Assembly (NCBI GenBank): GCA_958295665.1
Contig: OY282558.1
Span: forward strand, 30,525,045-30,589,044
Length of the DNA stretch: 64,000 bases
Reading direction: 5' to 3'
Source: Tipula vernalis
Taxonomy: Eukaryota > Arthropoda > Insecta > Diptera > Tipulidae
Notes under the pieces: model-generated
What the model was told of the DNA's origin: nothing
Databases searched by the model: none
What the model saw: the letters and a program-made list of their open reading frames with translations, nothing else
Translations under genes and position numbers: made by a program
Part shown: one piece after another, positions 48,111 through 61,600 of the stretch
Position numbering within the stretch: the stretch's first letter is position 1
Layout: the number at the start of each line of letters is the position of its first letter

Positions 48111-51100
48111 TAATGACATCTTATGACAAGCCATGTGATGTTCATGTTGTTTGTTTGAATCTAAAATTACTTAAACGAGCGATATATCAAACGATATATG
48201 TTATATGTTATATTACTGTCAGTCGTTCTCGAAAATATATTATTCTTGTCAAAAAATTCTAGATCCTATTTTGTGTTATTTTTTTGTTATAAACTTCACA
48301 CTTTAATATTTCACTAAAAATTCTTATTGGAATTTTATTAACAGTGTACTTTCTAATAAAAACTTATTCAGACCCATTATTTTGAGCATTATTCCGGCTG
48401 CTTCAAAATGGAACGTATATTAGATTTGGTTATGCAATTTCGAAACCTTTACAGAAAGCGACAAAAAAAATGAGGGAAAACCAATAGCCAGGGATGTGGC
48501 ACAAGTAGCAAGTAGGCATTCAAGTAGTTAATTCGCTTTAAACAAAAGTAACACTTAGTTTTTTACCCTATTCTGCAAGGCATTCAGTAATGATTTCAAC
48601 AAATTCATCTGTAAAATAGACGATAATATTGGATTTTCAAGAATTATTGTTTTATCCAGGTTTCAGGCTCATGAGAGCAGTAGTATGACATACATTTTTA
48701 AGGTTAAAAAGCTTTAAAAGCGTCGTGGTGAGTTAAAAATTCACCAGTCATAATTTCTGTCGATTTTTAAGTGCGGTGATATTTGTAACCCCTTGGTTTG
48801 GATCAAATAATTTTTTTAAATGTATTTTGCGGAGTCTACCTGCAGATGATTTTTGGTACCTTTGGTACCTTAGTCGTTTAACTTATTTCCACTTCACTTA
48901 AAATTTTACATAATATTTTATGTTTTATTTTAAACGATGCAAAGTACCAACAACCAACTAATCCTAAAAAATTACAAAATATATATTTAAAATAATAAAT
49001 TAATTTTTTCATTTCAAAAACTAAAAACAAATTTTAATAATTGTTCATTTTAGATAAAAACCAGATAGTAACCGATTTTTTTTTTTGTTTAGAAAATTAT
49101 AATAAATTTATGGAAATTAATTTTTTTTTATAATTATATAATTGAGAATTTTTTTAACTCGATATAAAATAACATAAAAAGGTGGAAATTCTATTTCGAA
49201 TTTATGTGTTGAATCATGTATATACTCTCGTATAATTATAATTATGGTTAATTGTAATTATACAAAAAAAAACCAAAAAAATCTAATTATATCGATTAGA
49301 TAATAATTTTTTTAATTGTATATTTATTAAACAGGGGCACGCGTGTTTTTTTTTTTTTGGTTTCAAATTAAAGAAAGAAAAATTTTCGGCGCCAATCTAT
49401 ATACGCTTTACTTACATAGATAAATAGTTTTCCCAAGCAAACAAATCTTATAAATATGTACCATGGATAAAAATGCATACAATTTATAAATAAATTAAAT
49501 TTAAGAAGACGACAAAGACAACGACGAAGAAGAACAGATATGTAAAATAATAATAAAATAAAAATACAAGTGCGACAAATAAATAATCAAATTGGTGGAA
49601 TCCAAAATCAATGTCGCAGAATATTGTTACTTATGTTCTTGTGTTATTTTTTAAGCGCATAAATGAATAAACTGTGTTTACTGTAATATACAGTTGTGGG
49701 TGTTAAATTAATATTTTTTTATTTTATTGTGTAACTTGCACGCTTTATCACTTTCTATGGTTTACCTTGCTTAATTGCATTGACATTTAATCGTTAATGA
49801 TTTATTAATTTGGCCGCGATATTTTTAATATACCTAATTGTAAAAAACGCACTAATTTTATAATCTTTACTGTAAATTATTTATGTTTATTTATAATATT
49901 AAAAATAATAATAAAATAGTTTCAAAGGTATAATATGTATGTATATACGTACGAGAAAATCGTGACGACAAAAAATACAACAAAATTATTAAGCGCGGTA
50001 TAGAACATAAAATCCAGAAGGAATTTTTTATTTTAATTCCTTTTTATTTGTTGTTGTGTTTACCATCTTATGCACGCTCTGTGTAATTTCAATTCCTATC
50101 ATGACTTTACTAAATAAACAAAATGAAACATTACCGATTATTTTTATTGGAAAGTTGTAATGTTAAACTTTGTCATTTTGTCCTTGATCTCGACTGAAGG
50201 TGCCGACGTGTTTTTTAAGTAACATTTAAAGAAATTACGAATATACACATTTTTTTTTTGTGTTTTGTATTCGATTTTAAAGTATATAACATCCTAAGGA
50301 GTTAGCGAGCGGGTGGATAAATAATTGAAGAGGATATTTTGTTAGCATTTGACTATGTTACAGTTTATTAATAAACAAAATCCACAAAAAACTAAATCAC
50401 ACAAATTGACGTCTATTTCTTATAACTTCTGTTTTGCATACCCTCATTAACTGAAAAATAATATTTTTGGCTATATAACAAATGTTGATCCCGTGTCTTG
50501 AAAACTTGATAAGGCCCTCGTAACAAAAAAAGCAAAAAAAAAAAAAAAACATGCTTCACTATATGGCGACCTATTGTCTGATAAGATCTGTCCTTCATTT
50601 AAATTTCATGTCTTTTTCATATTATATTTTTGATGGTTCCTTCTTTCTATTACTATAAATTTGGTTTTTATTAACCAATAATCTTTAGAGGTAACAACGT
50701 CTTATGTTGGTACGAAAGAATAACAAAAAATCAAAATCAACAAAAAAACAAAATTGTTTTTATGTAAAAAAGCTCGTTGATTGCTAAATCATGATAAAGT
50801 TTTTTTTATTCCTTCGTTGAGTTGCTTTTTAATCATTCGTATGCGGTTGACAGTTTTCAAGAAAAATGTTCTCTCATTAAAGAAATGATCACAGGTGGCA
50901 AAACGCATATTATTTCTGTATTTTGTCTTATTATTATGTTGATTTTTCATTTTAAATTTATTTTCTTATAATAATTTGAAGGATTTGTTTGTTTTGCCTT
51001 TCGCGTTCTTGTCCTCCTTATAAATTTAATTTTTTTTTTTCTTTTTTTTTAATTGATTGGCAACAGACATACTTGCAAACTACATTACCGACCATAAAGG

Positions 51101-54100
51101 TCGTCCATATTTTGCGATTTTCTCGAAATTCGAACATCATTATTATCCTTGCTCGTCACCATCACTGAGAAACTGCCACGAAGAAACGTTTCGTTGAAAA
51201 TTAAAATTTAAATTTATAATTCCACCTGTACATTTCAAAATATTTGTCATGCTTATTAATTTATTTATTCATGAAAATTACATAAATGGAACATGAAAAT
51301 TATAATTTTTATTTTTCGTTTTGATTTTGTTTCTGGTTTTCTCTTTTTATACGATATTCTTTTATTTGTCTTATTATTTATCTTAATTTTCAAAAAAGGG
51401 AAACAATCAGCAATAAATCAAATTCAATTTTTTTTTTTGTTATATTATATATTTTGTGATTGTTGTGTACAAAATAAAGTTTTAATTTAATTTTAATTTT
51501 TTTTTATTAAATGAATGAATAATCATTATTATTACTTTTAATTAAAATCATTTTTTGTTGTTACTGTTATTATTATTTTTTGTTTCGTTATAATTGAATT
51601 AATTATATTAATGTTAAAGTCAAAATGCTTGGTTAAAATTGAATTAACAATCGTATTATGCGAGAGTCGTATTGATGCAATTTACGTTTATGTGTACATA
51701 AGTCGTTGTCTTTTTAACGTCTATCTACTGATTGTTGTGGCTTGATGGTTAAAATGTGGTTGTACTTACTTAGAGGCTTGTAAAATGGTATGTAGCTTTT
51801 TAAACAAAATTTTAAAGAAATTTCTAATTTTCTTTTTCTTAAATGCAAAAAAAAATCAATTATGAAAAATACCTTCCAAATACGTAGGTACTTAATATAT
51901 TCCAAATTTTCTTTCTAAAAATATTTTACATTCAAAAATAGTAAAAAAAAAAAAATTTCACTACATAAAATGCAATAAAAACTTTCAAGAACTGCAATAA
52001 ATTTAAAATTTTCCATTAAAAAAAAAACGAAAAATAAATTTTTTTGAATTTTTTATTCTCATAAATTTTCAATAATAGCCAAACACATTTCAAACTAAAG
52101 TGTAATTAATCACTCTACAAGAATCATAAATATTTTTTTTTTTTGTGTGTGTTGTAAGTTGATTTTCTTTTTTTGCTTTTTTATTTTAGGATAACCCCTT
52201 TGGAACGTGCTGTACTGGTATACGAGTATGTTGATTCCATTTTTATTTTCTGTGATAAATTGACCATACCAAGTCTTGTAAATATGGTATTATTTGCATT
52301 ATTATGATCGAACTTCATTATGACTTGTATGCACGTTTTCCGTTTTATATTTATATGGTAATAAACTTAAGCCAACCGATTCATATTTTATAATATGCAA
52401 ATTTATAAATTAAAGCAGACCAAGCCGATTTAATCACCATGTGTATCACAATTTCTCAATTATCTAATAAAACATTAATTAAACCGAAAGTAAGGCATTA
52501 CCAATAATAATATTAATAATAAATTAATTTCGTTGCCTCTAAATGAAAAACAAAAATCAAATTCTGATCCACTCCACACACAAGAAATCTAATCAGATCT
52601 AACCTAAAAATACAAAAATAACCTGAAAAGAATTTTTGCCATAACAAAAAAAAAAAAAAAATTCTCTTATCAATGCATAAAAATCTAATATTATATGTAT
52701 ATTCGGAAAATATAACATTTATTTTAATTATTTATTCACTTCTAATGCTAACTTCATTTTGCTTTATATAATACCTACTCGTACATATTACGAATCGAGC
52801 ATGTACAGAATTTTTTTTTTTTTTTTTTTTTTTGTTGAAAAGCAGCATGAAGAATGAAAAATAATTTCAATTCATTTTCTCTCGTATACGATAAACTAAA
52901 ATCGTATCGTACTCGAATATTCACTGTACACTGTATAAAGTCTCCCACACTTTAAACTTCCGGTTATAGTATTCATATAGTTAGAATTTTTCATTATATT
53001 TCTTTTGCAAAAAAAAAGAATTATGCATAAAATATATTACTCCAGGCAGCATAAATTTCATAAACATATTTTATATGCTTGAATTTTTTATTTTTATTTT
53101 TTCAAGTTTTTGTTATAAATAAAATACTTTTCTATCACTTGACAGTGGATCAAGATAAGGTAAGGGAAAACATGTTACGGTACCACCTACAAACATTTTT
53201 ATATTAATCAAAAATGGCGAACCAAAATAATTTTTACCTGAGTGAGGTGGAACTGACATAACTATTCAAAACTTTAGTAGTACATATTTGGAGATTTGGA
53301 TAACAAACTTGATTACAAAATATTTTCTTGAAGCATTTCTAATTATAAAAATTGAACTATTTTAAGTTATACTGAAAATATTTGCATTGGCACCCATGCA
53401 ATGAATAATAAAGTGCGGCATCCTTTTTGCTATGGTGAATTAGCTAATCTAGTTCAAATAGGTCAAGATCATTTTATTTAGTTTAAGTATAATTTTCATT
53501 TCAATTCACATTTTTGCATATCTCTCAATTACTTTACTACCTCCCTAGTATTTGGCGCACTTATGGCACTGGTGGTCGGTCGAGTCCCCCCGACTTAATT
53601 ATATATGCACTTACATACATATATTTGCCGATAGAAGAAACTTTTAAGACATCGATTTTCTTAAACGTGCTTAAGATCTAATTTTTCAAGTTTACGAATA
53701 ATCGATATTTCAATAGGTAAACCCAATATTAAATTTTAGCGGATATGCATGATTAAAGTATACGCATAGGCCTATCATTATATCACAGTGTGATGTTTGG
53801 CGAAATTTAATTTAGCATTAAGTTTGTATGTATATTTGATTTGAATGAGTTTTTCTTTGTACATATAATAAATTCGCCCGAATCTATGCTTTTTTAAATA
53901 TATATTGACGCATTTTTGTTGTTGTTGTAAAATTTAATATTAATTTAGGATAAACTTCATTCGCATGTTTGGGAGACAACACGTCATCGATATATTGGAG
54001 AAATAAATTGTTTGGTGTTGGGGTTGGCAGTAATTTTTTTGGAATTAATTGAGACCTGTTAATTTTCACGAGGAAACCTAAAAAACCTAGAAAAAATAGT

Positions 54101-55055
54101 TTCCTAAGTATTTTAATTAAGGGAAAGTTGATTATATAACAAATTTTAGGTAAAGCCTTACTCTCGAATTCCACATTTATCTAAGTGGACATCTGTCAAA
54201 ATTCCCTTAATAATTCCCTTGGTATTTCCCTGTGTATATTCCAAACGCAGCCAAATACCCTATTCTTGAATCATTCGGAATTTTTTATTTTCCACTTTGA
54301 AATTGTGTCAAATTTCGTAGTGCGTTGAATTTAGTTTGGATAATTGTTTGGGTTTTGTTTGTCAGCGAGATATAAAATTTACAAAATTTTATTTGTTTTA
54401 TTCATGAGCAGTCCATTTGTTAGGAATTCTGTTTATTTTACTATTCGAAATGATTTTTTCTGTAAATATTGACATTTTCGAATATGGGAAATTTTTTCAA
54501 CCTGCTTATACGCATTCGGAAACCAATACTTCAGTTTGCGTTGTTTCGTTTTGCGATGTTTCAGTCTGCGTTCATATATTTTTGATGACAACATTTTTCA
54601 CTTTGAGTTTTTTAGAATTCGATTTGCGTTGATTTAAAAAAAAAACTCACTTTGCGTTTTATTTTTACTCCATTTGCGTTTTTTTGGTAAAAAAAAGTAA
54701 AGCAAAGGAAAATAGAGATAAATCGGTAAATCCCCTTTAAATTATATGTATGTATGTATTGTTAGAATTTGTCATAATGTCATTTTATGTTTGTTTGTTT
54801 TAGCAAACGTTAGTATCCATATGTATAAAGAAATTTAACGTTTAATCAAATTTGTGTCTACATACATATACGTATGTACGTTTAATTAAGTGCATTGTTG
54901 TAGTTTTTAGTTAGTTTGATAAACTTTTCGAGTGTAAGGTAAAGGTATGTACTTTTGTATTTATGAGAATTAGATTATTACCCGCTAGTGATATTTAAAT
55001 TAATTCAGCATTATTTTATCCCAAAAAAATAGAATTTCCATTTTGAAAAGGTAAA
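48111..55055. other. Non-coding AT-rich stretch
   Basis: No recognisable genes over about 6.9 kb. The stretch contains long T or A runs (for example 52810-52833). It also has a loose cluster of TTTGCGTT-type words at 54530-54685 and short open frames without domains. The minus-strand frame at 53884-54174 includes YIDDVLS, but nothing around it supports a reverse transcriptase. Confidence 0.55.
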
Positions 55056-55059
55056 AATA

Positions 55060-55412
55060 AGGGGTAAGCCTAAGAAAACTGAAATTTCAATTTGTGGAAT
55101 AAAAAAAAAGAAAATTACTATCGAAATGAAATTAGATGTTCTTAAACGATGTCATAAAGGTAAAAAGTAGGCTTTCATAGGAAAAACTCTAAATTTAGCC
55201 CCATCGACTGTGCGAACCATATGTGAACGAGACTCTGAAAAAAATAAAGGTGCTGCGAATTTCTCATCAAGTTCTGGTTGTAAAACATTGACATGAATCA
55301 GAAATCCTTTGTTAATGAATATGGAATTATTACTTACCAATTGGATTAAAATTCAAACTCAACGAAAAATGCCTTTAAGTCAAAATATTTTACAAGCAAA
55401 ATATTTTACAAG
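55060..55412 (+). pseudogene. Tigger-like transposase N-terminal remnant
   Basis: The plus strand reads KKKITIEMKLDVLKRCHKGK, a stop, then FIGKTLNLAPSTVRTICERD, another stop, then LLLTNWIKIQTQRKMPLSQ. This is the order of the CENP-B-like transposases of Tigger elements: a first helix-turn-helix (lysine-rich start, then STVRTI recognition helix), then the second DNA-binding part ending in W(I)xxQxxRxxPLSQxIIQ. Two stops (near 55168 and 55292) and the loss of the whole catalytic domain show it is dead. It ends where a 16-bp tandem duplication (55381-55412) meets the non-LTR fragment. Confidence 0.75.
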
Positions 55413-56235
55413 CAACATTCTAATGATGGTGGGGTTCGTAACATTTGGCTAGTAATCCTTTTATTAACTGCAATTAAAATGCCTCCTCCTGATGATTTTA
55501 GACTATTGACAGTTGAACGGTCGCAGCGATGCAAAATAAAATTTGAAGAAAAAAATTCAGTATCAATAATTGATTTATGAAAATTGGTTTCCGTAATTGT
55601 GTATATATCATATTCAGTACTAATAGCGTAATTAAAAAATCTAGACGATTTAGATGACATGCCACCAACATTATGATAATAAATAGTTAGCGTTTTATCT
55701 CCTCGAGTTGTTGAAGTCGAGGTGGTGCAAGTAGTTAATCCCGAAATCGGGGCTAGGTTTCGTTGACGAAAATTTCCACGACGAAACTCATATTCCTTAA
55801 CAAGAATATTTAGTGGCCACGATGACGGTAAAAGCCAACTATCCAATATAGAGGCGTCCACGGCTATTTTATACGAAACATAATCTTTATCTTTATATCT
55901 CGGTTCAATCCTTTGACAGTTGGAACCGGAGATTTTGAAATTTCCGTTTCACAAAGTTTTTAAATTGTTCATCAGTAGTCGAAGATGAAATTCTGGATAC
56001 AAACAACCATTTCTTAGGAATCACAGCAAATATAGTTTCTATAGAATCAGGGTCGGCAGCAGCAGTCCCAATTACAACTTCAGACTCAACGGATCCAGAT
56101 AGCGGGCCATTGGAAGATTCGGGTGGCGGATCTTGGCCATTATTAATTGTAACCGTTGAATCATTATAATTATAATTAGTTAATGTTGAATCCAAAGGTT
56201 GAGTTGGAAGAGGTGCCACACATACACGTTGACCA
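55406..56235 (-). mobile_element. Non-LTR retrotransposon fragment: ORF1 end joined to endonuclease start
   Basis: Read right to left, a frame at 56219-55905 has a Ser/Thr/Pro-rich start followed by KKWLFVSRISSSTTDEQFKN, the RRM-like or PRE-type domain found in ORF1 of many insect non-LTR elements. After a frameshift near 55910 come DYVSYKIAV, a WP.NILVKEYEFRRGNF block and NLAPISG. The same frame then enters the endonuclease (LTIYYHNVGGMSSK, about 55690; then TETNFHKSI and SSGGGILIAV). The frame stays open from about 55861 to 55406, so ORF1-like and endonuclease sequences are contiguous here. The rest of the endonuclease, the RT and the 3' end are missing. That is unusual, because non-LTR copies normally lose their 5' end. 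Confidence 0.75.
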
Positions 56236-57745
56236 ATATCATAGAGAAAGGTTAAGTGATCTTCTCAGATTGTACCACTGTTCTTTTAAATCATATGGAA
56301 GTTCGGTATCCCAATACAAAATACGTACTGGTGTGATTTCTCTGTCGCCGTCTCTATAGAAACTCTTATGATTGGTTTTATCAAATGACAACTATTTCTC
56401 TGCAACATATAGGATAATTGTCCATTTAACTGTAAAGTAGAGTCGACTTTTCGCTCCCACTCATCACGCATGCAGCATTTCGATAAGCTATTTCCACAGT
56501 ACTCTCGTGGCCAGAAATTGTACTGGTGAGGTACCATAATTCATTGTTAATAATTGGTAATGTTGAATTTCGTGATTTGGTTTTTCTCGCTATAATATGG
56601 TTTAATACTTAACATCTCTTTCACCGATTATAATTGGCCGGTACATTTTTTCGACGTCTCCGGTAAACACGACACGATGTTGCGATTATAAGTGTAGTGA
56701 TTGTTGTATCGTCGCCCCGACCATAAGAGCTTGATTTAATGAATTGCCTGAGCTGCTCTTCGCTGAAGCGTCAAACACGATTCTCAGGTTAGTTGTTAAA
56801 CTGGTTTTGTTTTGGAATAACTCATGATGTGAACCTTTCGATATTACATTATCGTATGGTCGATTTCAATTTTGGCGCACATTGAAGTCACTTTATCACC
56901 CGGCTCTACTAAGTGGATGTTTGGACCTGCGCTACAACTTTCCCAAAAATCGTATTTTGGTCAACTGGTTGCTTGTCCTCACCGTGAATCTTTCCATTAG
57001 TTAAAATAGTAAATCAATCTCTATTGCAGTATCGTAGCTGGGATCAGCCAGCCGAAGATCCTGTAGATGTCGATATTTCACTGAATTCAGTTTCTGGTTT
57101 GGTACTATCGAGGCGATTTTTCGTGTTATGTACTTATTCAACCTCATTGATGAATATCTCTGGTCTGATGGATGGTCACATAACCCTTGCAGCCGCTACA
57201 TTAGTTTCGCCATGAACACATATCCTTAGTTTGGTTTGATCGATTGGTAATTGCGGCTTTCTTCCACAATCTTCGCTAATCAGAACTAAAACGGTGAGCA
57301 ATAATGTTTAGCATTCGTTAGGTTGCAAACAGTTGCTAATTCCGGGTACTAGATTATGTGTTATAAGTAGCCGGGATATGCTGAATGAGTGAGTTTACTT
57401 TTGCTTTACACATATACTTTAGAAATCTATGGCAAATCCTTAAATTTGTCACATTAGATGCTTCCATTCTGGTTCCCAAGAAAGCTTTTATTGATGATTT
57501 TGCCTAAGGCCTTTTTTAGTAGCTCCCCGCATCACTGCCAACGTATCTATTTGTTAATTCAGAAATCCGAATAATTTTTCAACTACAACAAAATAGTCGG
57601 TGGCTGATACATGCGCCCATTTTTCCTCTGTGTCGTCGTCTAGTTTCCTTAATAGGAATGAGCCATGGATCTCTCGATCACTTTATGCTCATCGGATATC
57701 ATTCGATCCAGTTCTGTTTTGTAAAATATTTGCCAAATAGTTTTA
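56236..57745 (-). mobile_element. Second BEL/Pao remnant: gag, protease and RT pieces
   Basis: On the minus strand, pieces of a BEL/Pao gag-pol occur in order from right to left. A gag piece reads LLRKLDDDTEEKWAHVSATD (about 57670-57600). A protease-end piece reads LRLADPSYDTAIEIDLL (about 57065-57015), followed by DQNTIFGKVVA. The RT core reads LRIVFDASAKSSSGNSLNQA then LMVGATIQQS (about 56795-56700) and VVFTGDVEKMYRPI. A later RT piece is YGTSPVQFLATRVLW, and the region before RNase H reads LYWDTELPYDLKEQW. Several frames are used, stops are frequent and large parts are deleted, including the segment with the catalytic YVDD. The integrase and both LTRs are absent. Confidence 0.85.
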
Positions 57746-58485
57746 TTTTATTAAAACTCTCAGTTTCAATAACAGTTCATAGGTTTTATAATCAGCATTC
57801 AAATTAAGTAGCGCAAATCAGAGTGATGCTTAATATAATACTTATGCAGTGCAACTAAATTTTATTTGTGTAACACTTTTACTCTCAAGCACTTTAAAAA
57901 TAAATCGAATAAAAATAATTTAATTGTAATGAAAAAAAAAAAAAAATAAAATTAATTGAGTCAATCACTTTGTATTTTTACTATACACATACATTTATGC
58001 AAAATCGAATGCGTTTTGATGGCCGCAGTTAGTAAAAAAAAAAATCTCTCTAAATAATACGACGACGATGAATCGTGCGCGCATATATGTATTTTAGAAA
58101 ATGTTAGAAAATAAATTATTATGGTGTCGTGTAATTTTCCAAAATTAAAATAAATAAATATTTTAAATATTTTTTAGTTTATTATGCGTTTTGTAATTTA
58201 CGTGCAAAACAATAAAAATTAAATTTCATCACAATGACAAAAGTAAAAAACAAAAAAAAAATTTTTTTTTTGTTCTTTTAAAGAATTTTCTTTTGAGTTT
58301 TACAATTTACAAAAAAAAAAAAAAAAAAAAAAAACTCTCGAGCACAATTACTACATTTTTAGTATTTATACTTAGTATAATGATTTATTGTGTCTGTGAT
58401 CATTGAAATTTAAACGTTTTATAATTTTTATGTAATTTTTTACCATTGTTATGAATCACGGGCATTTAATAGATTTTATTTTTAG
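57746..58485. other. Non-coding AT-rich stretch
   Basis: Contains poly-A tracts (57930-57946 and 58312-58334) and no recognisable feature. Confidence 0.6.
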
Positions 58486-58653
58486 GATGCCCGTAATTTT
58501 TGTCTTATTTGTCATTCGAAAAGGCAAACGCATAGATTTGATAGTTCCGATAGAAGCACACCGATTTTGGACTATACCGACCGTAAAGTTCAATGGTATA
58601 TATTTAAAAATAATTCTGCCAGAACAAAAAAAAAAAAAAAAATTAAATTCATT
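58486..58653 (+). CDS. Weak candidate terminal exon
   Basis: After a good acceptor (GATTTTATTTTTAG) an open frame of about 55 codons begins DARNFCLICHSKRQTHRF, continues with SSDRSTPILDYTDRKVQWYI and ends in a lysine-rich tail and a stop near 58651. The first 130 bp are less AT-rich than the flanks. However, the other plus-strand frame is also open here (58451-58768). No upstream exon can be linked and no family is recognised, so chance is quite possible. Confidence 0.2.
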
Positions 58654-58659
58654 TGAACA

Positions 58660-61600
58660 TAAAAATAAAGTTCAAACATCAGCATTTAATAAAAAATTTA
58701 AAAATAAAATTATAAAGCAAAAAAATAAATTGTTGTCATTTAATTTCTTTTTTCTTTTTTTTTTTTAATTAAAATGTATAATTAAAATTTAGTAAATCAA
58801 TAAGATATGTAATTTTTTTTGTGTTCGATCGTATTAATAGACAAAAAAAAATTCTTGGCATCTGGCATCATTGTTTTTTTTAAAATAAAAATTGAAATAT
58901 GTGACATTTAAAATTTAAAATTTAAAATTAAAAATAAAAATGATATTATTTATTTGTTGTCATACAAGATCGACTTCACGAATTTAAATTGATTGATTTC
59001 TTATAAAAATAAATTTTCACGTAATGAACTTTTAAACAATATCAATTTAGACGATAAAATATTTATAATTAAAAAGATTTTCATTCCAAATATATAAATA
59101 AGATTAAAATTAATTTGTGCGACCACACATTTAATTTTATAATTAAATTTTGTTTCAACGTTAAAAATATTTTTTGTTGCTGGTTACAAAATTATATTCC
59201 TTTATATATAATATATAATTTATATTTAATTAGAATAATAAATTATTGTTGTAATTTTTTTTTGTGAATGTATATAATTTTGAAATTAAAGAAAATTTAA
59301 AAAAGCGTTTAGTCTAATTGACCAAATCAATTAAATTATTTACGTGTAGTGGTAATGTCCAAAAATAAATGAAAAATGTTAATTAATTTTTATTGTTAAC
59401 GATATTGTGTGTTTGTAGAATAAATAAAATCGTTTTGCATGCGCGCATAATTGTTGGTGAGAAATATGTTTAATGTTATACGGTAACCGATTAACAATAA
59501 TAATAATCACCGAGTTGTTTTAAGTGTTTAAAATTATCTGCGCCATAAAATATAAATCCAACAAGTTTTGTGATGGTCGTATACATTATAAAAACCAAAA
59601 ACATTTACTCATCTTAAATTTGAAAAAAATTAATTTGTGAGAACGTTTAAAATTCCAAACACCAATTAAAAATTATATTATCGTACTGACATAAGTGGCT
59701 AGTTCTACAGCAGTATAGACATTAAAATGCAAAACCATTTTTTTTTTTTATAAAATGGTGAAGGTGGATTTCTTGGAAATTTGTATTTGTTGATGGAAAT
59801 CAGATCGATCATAATACATAATTCTTGTTTTTTTTTTTGTACAAAAAAGGTAAAAATTTATGAATATATGCAATCAAGACAAGCAACCTAGTAAGGTAAA
59901 AGAACATTATCAATTAACTATCATCTTTGTTTCATATGCATAAAACTTATATGCAGCAAACCACTAAATCACTTATTTTGCATATTATCGTCGTCATTAT
60001 TTTGCTTTTTATTATTATCTTGATCGCATTTGGACCGATTTGATTTAAATGTTTCTGCAATTTTTTTTTGTAACCATCCAATTAGTTTCATTTTTTATTT
60101 TTAAACAAAAAATATAGTTTTTTGTTATCTCTTATAAATTTGCATATGAAGAGAATCAATGATAAAAAAAATAAGCGAAATGATTTATTAATGTTATGTC
60201 TATAACTCTGTAGGACAAAACATACTAAAATGACAATAAACATGGCTTAGACTTTAAAACCATTAAATACAATACCTGTGCATATTAATTAAAAATAGTT
60301 TTATTTCGCCAAAATACCCCCCAAAAAAAATTCCCACAAAATACTTGGGTATAATAAGTACTTTTGTATAAAATTAAAAAAATAAAAACTACACAAAAAT
60401 AAACAAATTAATTATTTTTTTTTCTTTTTGTTAATTTTAATTTAAATAATAAAAAGAAAAATATTCATCCGCTTCATTTATCTCAAATAAAAAATCTTTA
60501 TTTGATCCAAACTATCAAAATAATTTCGTTAATAATTAGTTTCATAAGTTAGTTGGGTACAAAACACAGATAATTAAAATTAATTTGCCATTTTTGTAAT
60601 TTATATGAGATAAAATCTCACACTCGAAATTTCTAATGTATGGAGCTTCCGCATATTGTGGAGTATAATAAAAATAGTTTCTGTTATGATGACCCTTTTG
60701 AAATTGAACCACATACTATTCAAATTTTGATTAAAACTTTGATTAAATCCACCACCCAACACAAAAAAATATCATCTCCAATATAATAATAAATTTTCGA
60801 TTTGAGTGTGTATTTTTGTGTGTATGTGTAAAAATCAAAACTGCTACTGATCACAAAAATTTTCATTCGTCTGTGTACATAAATCAAACTGAATTGACAT
60901 TTTTCCATGAAGCGATGAACACAGAGACGAAATGAAATCAAATAAATCAAAAAATCGCCCGTAAATTTTATGTCTTTTTGATTCGATTTCAATAGAAATT
61001 TTTGAATTTTGGTTTTTGGAATAAATTTCCATCGATTTTGATGAGCCGAGCTACCACACAAATTTTTGGTCAATATTTTGGTATAATTTTAATGATATTC
61101 GTCGTCTGCCCAAGAAAAATAAAAAATAAAAATTTACATACGACCTTCTCAAAATAATATTAATATTTCGTCGGGACAATGACTCCCACTTTTGAATATA
61201 CATATATGTGTACGTAAGTATAACCAACCCGACTGTAAAGTATAGAATTTAGTCTAAAACTTAAAATTAAGTTAATTATTTATATTCTTAAAACGGAATT
61301 AATGAAATAAATAAATTATTTTGGAGAAAACAAAAAAAAATTCGTCTTAAGATGTTTAATCATGACTTATCTTATAATTTTAATGAACGAAAATTAAAAT
61401 GACGAATGATGATGGATGATGACTAGAAGATTAATTTTTATTTTATTTTTGTCTAAGATGGATTAAGGAAAATTTGTAAAAGGATTTGATGACGACTTAT
61501 ATACATATCTATAGTTTTAGGTTGACAACCGCAATAGATTAAATCAATGTTAAATTTATTGTGCAGATAAATTAATAAATGTAAGCATAGTTTCAACAAA

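Noticed and set aside
53884..54174. Minus-strand frame containing YIDDVLS, similar to an RT active site
   Set aside because: No other RT motif occurs upstream or downstream and the rest is hydrophobic low-complexity sequence. A four-residue match is expected by chance.
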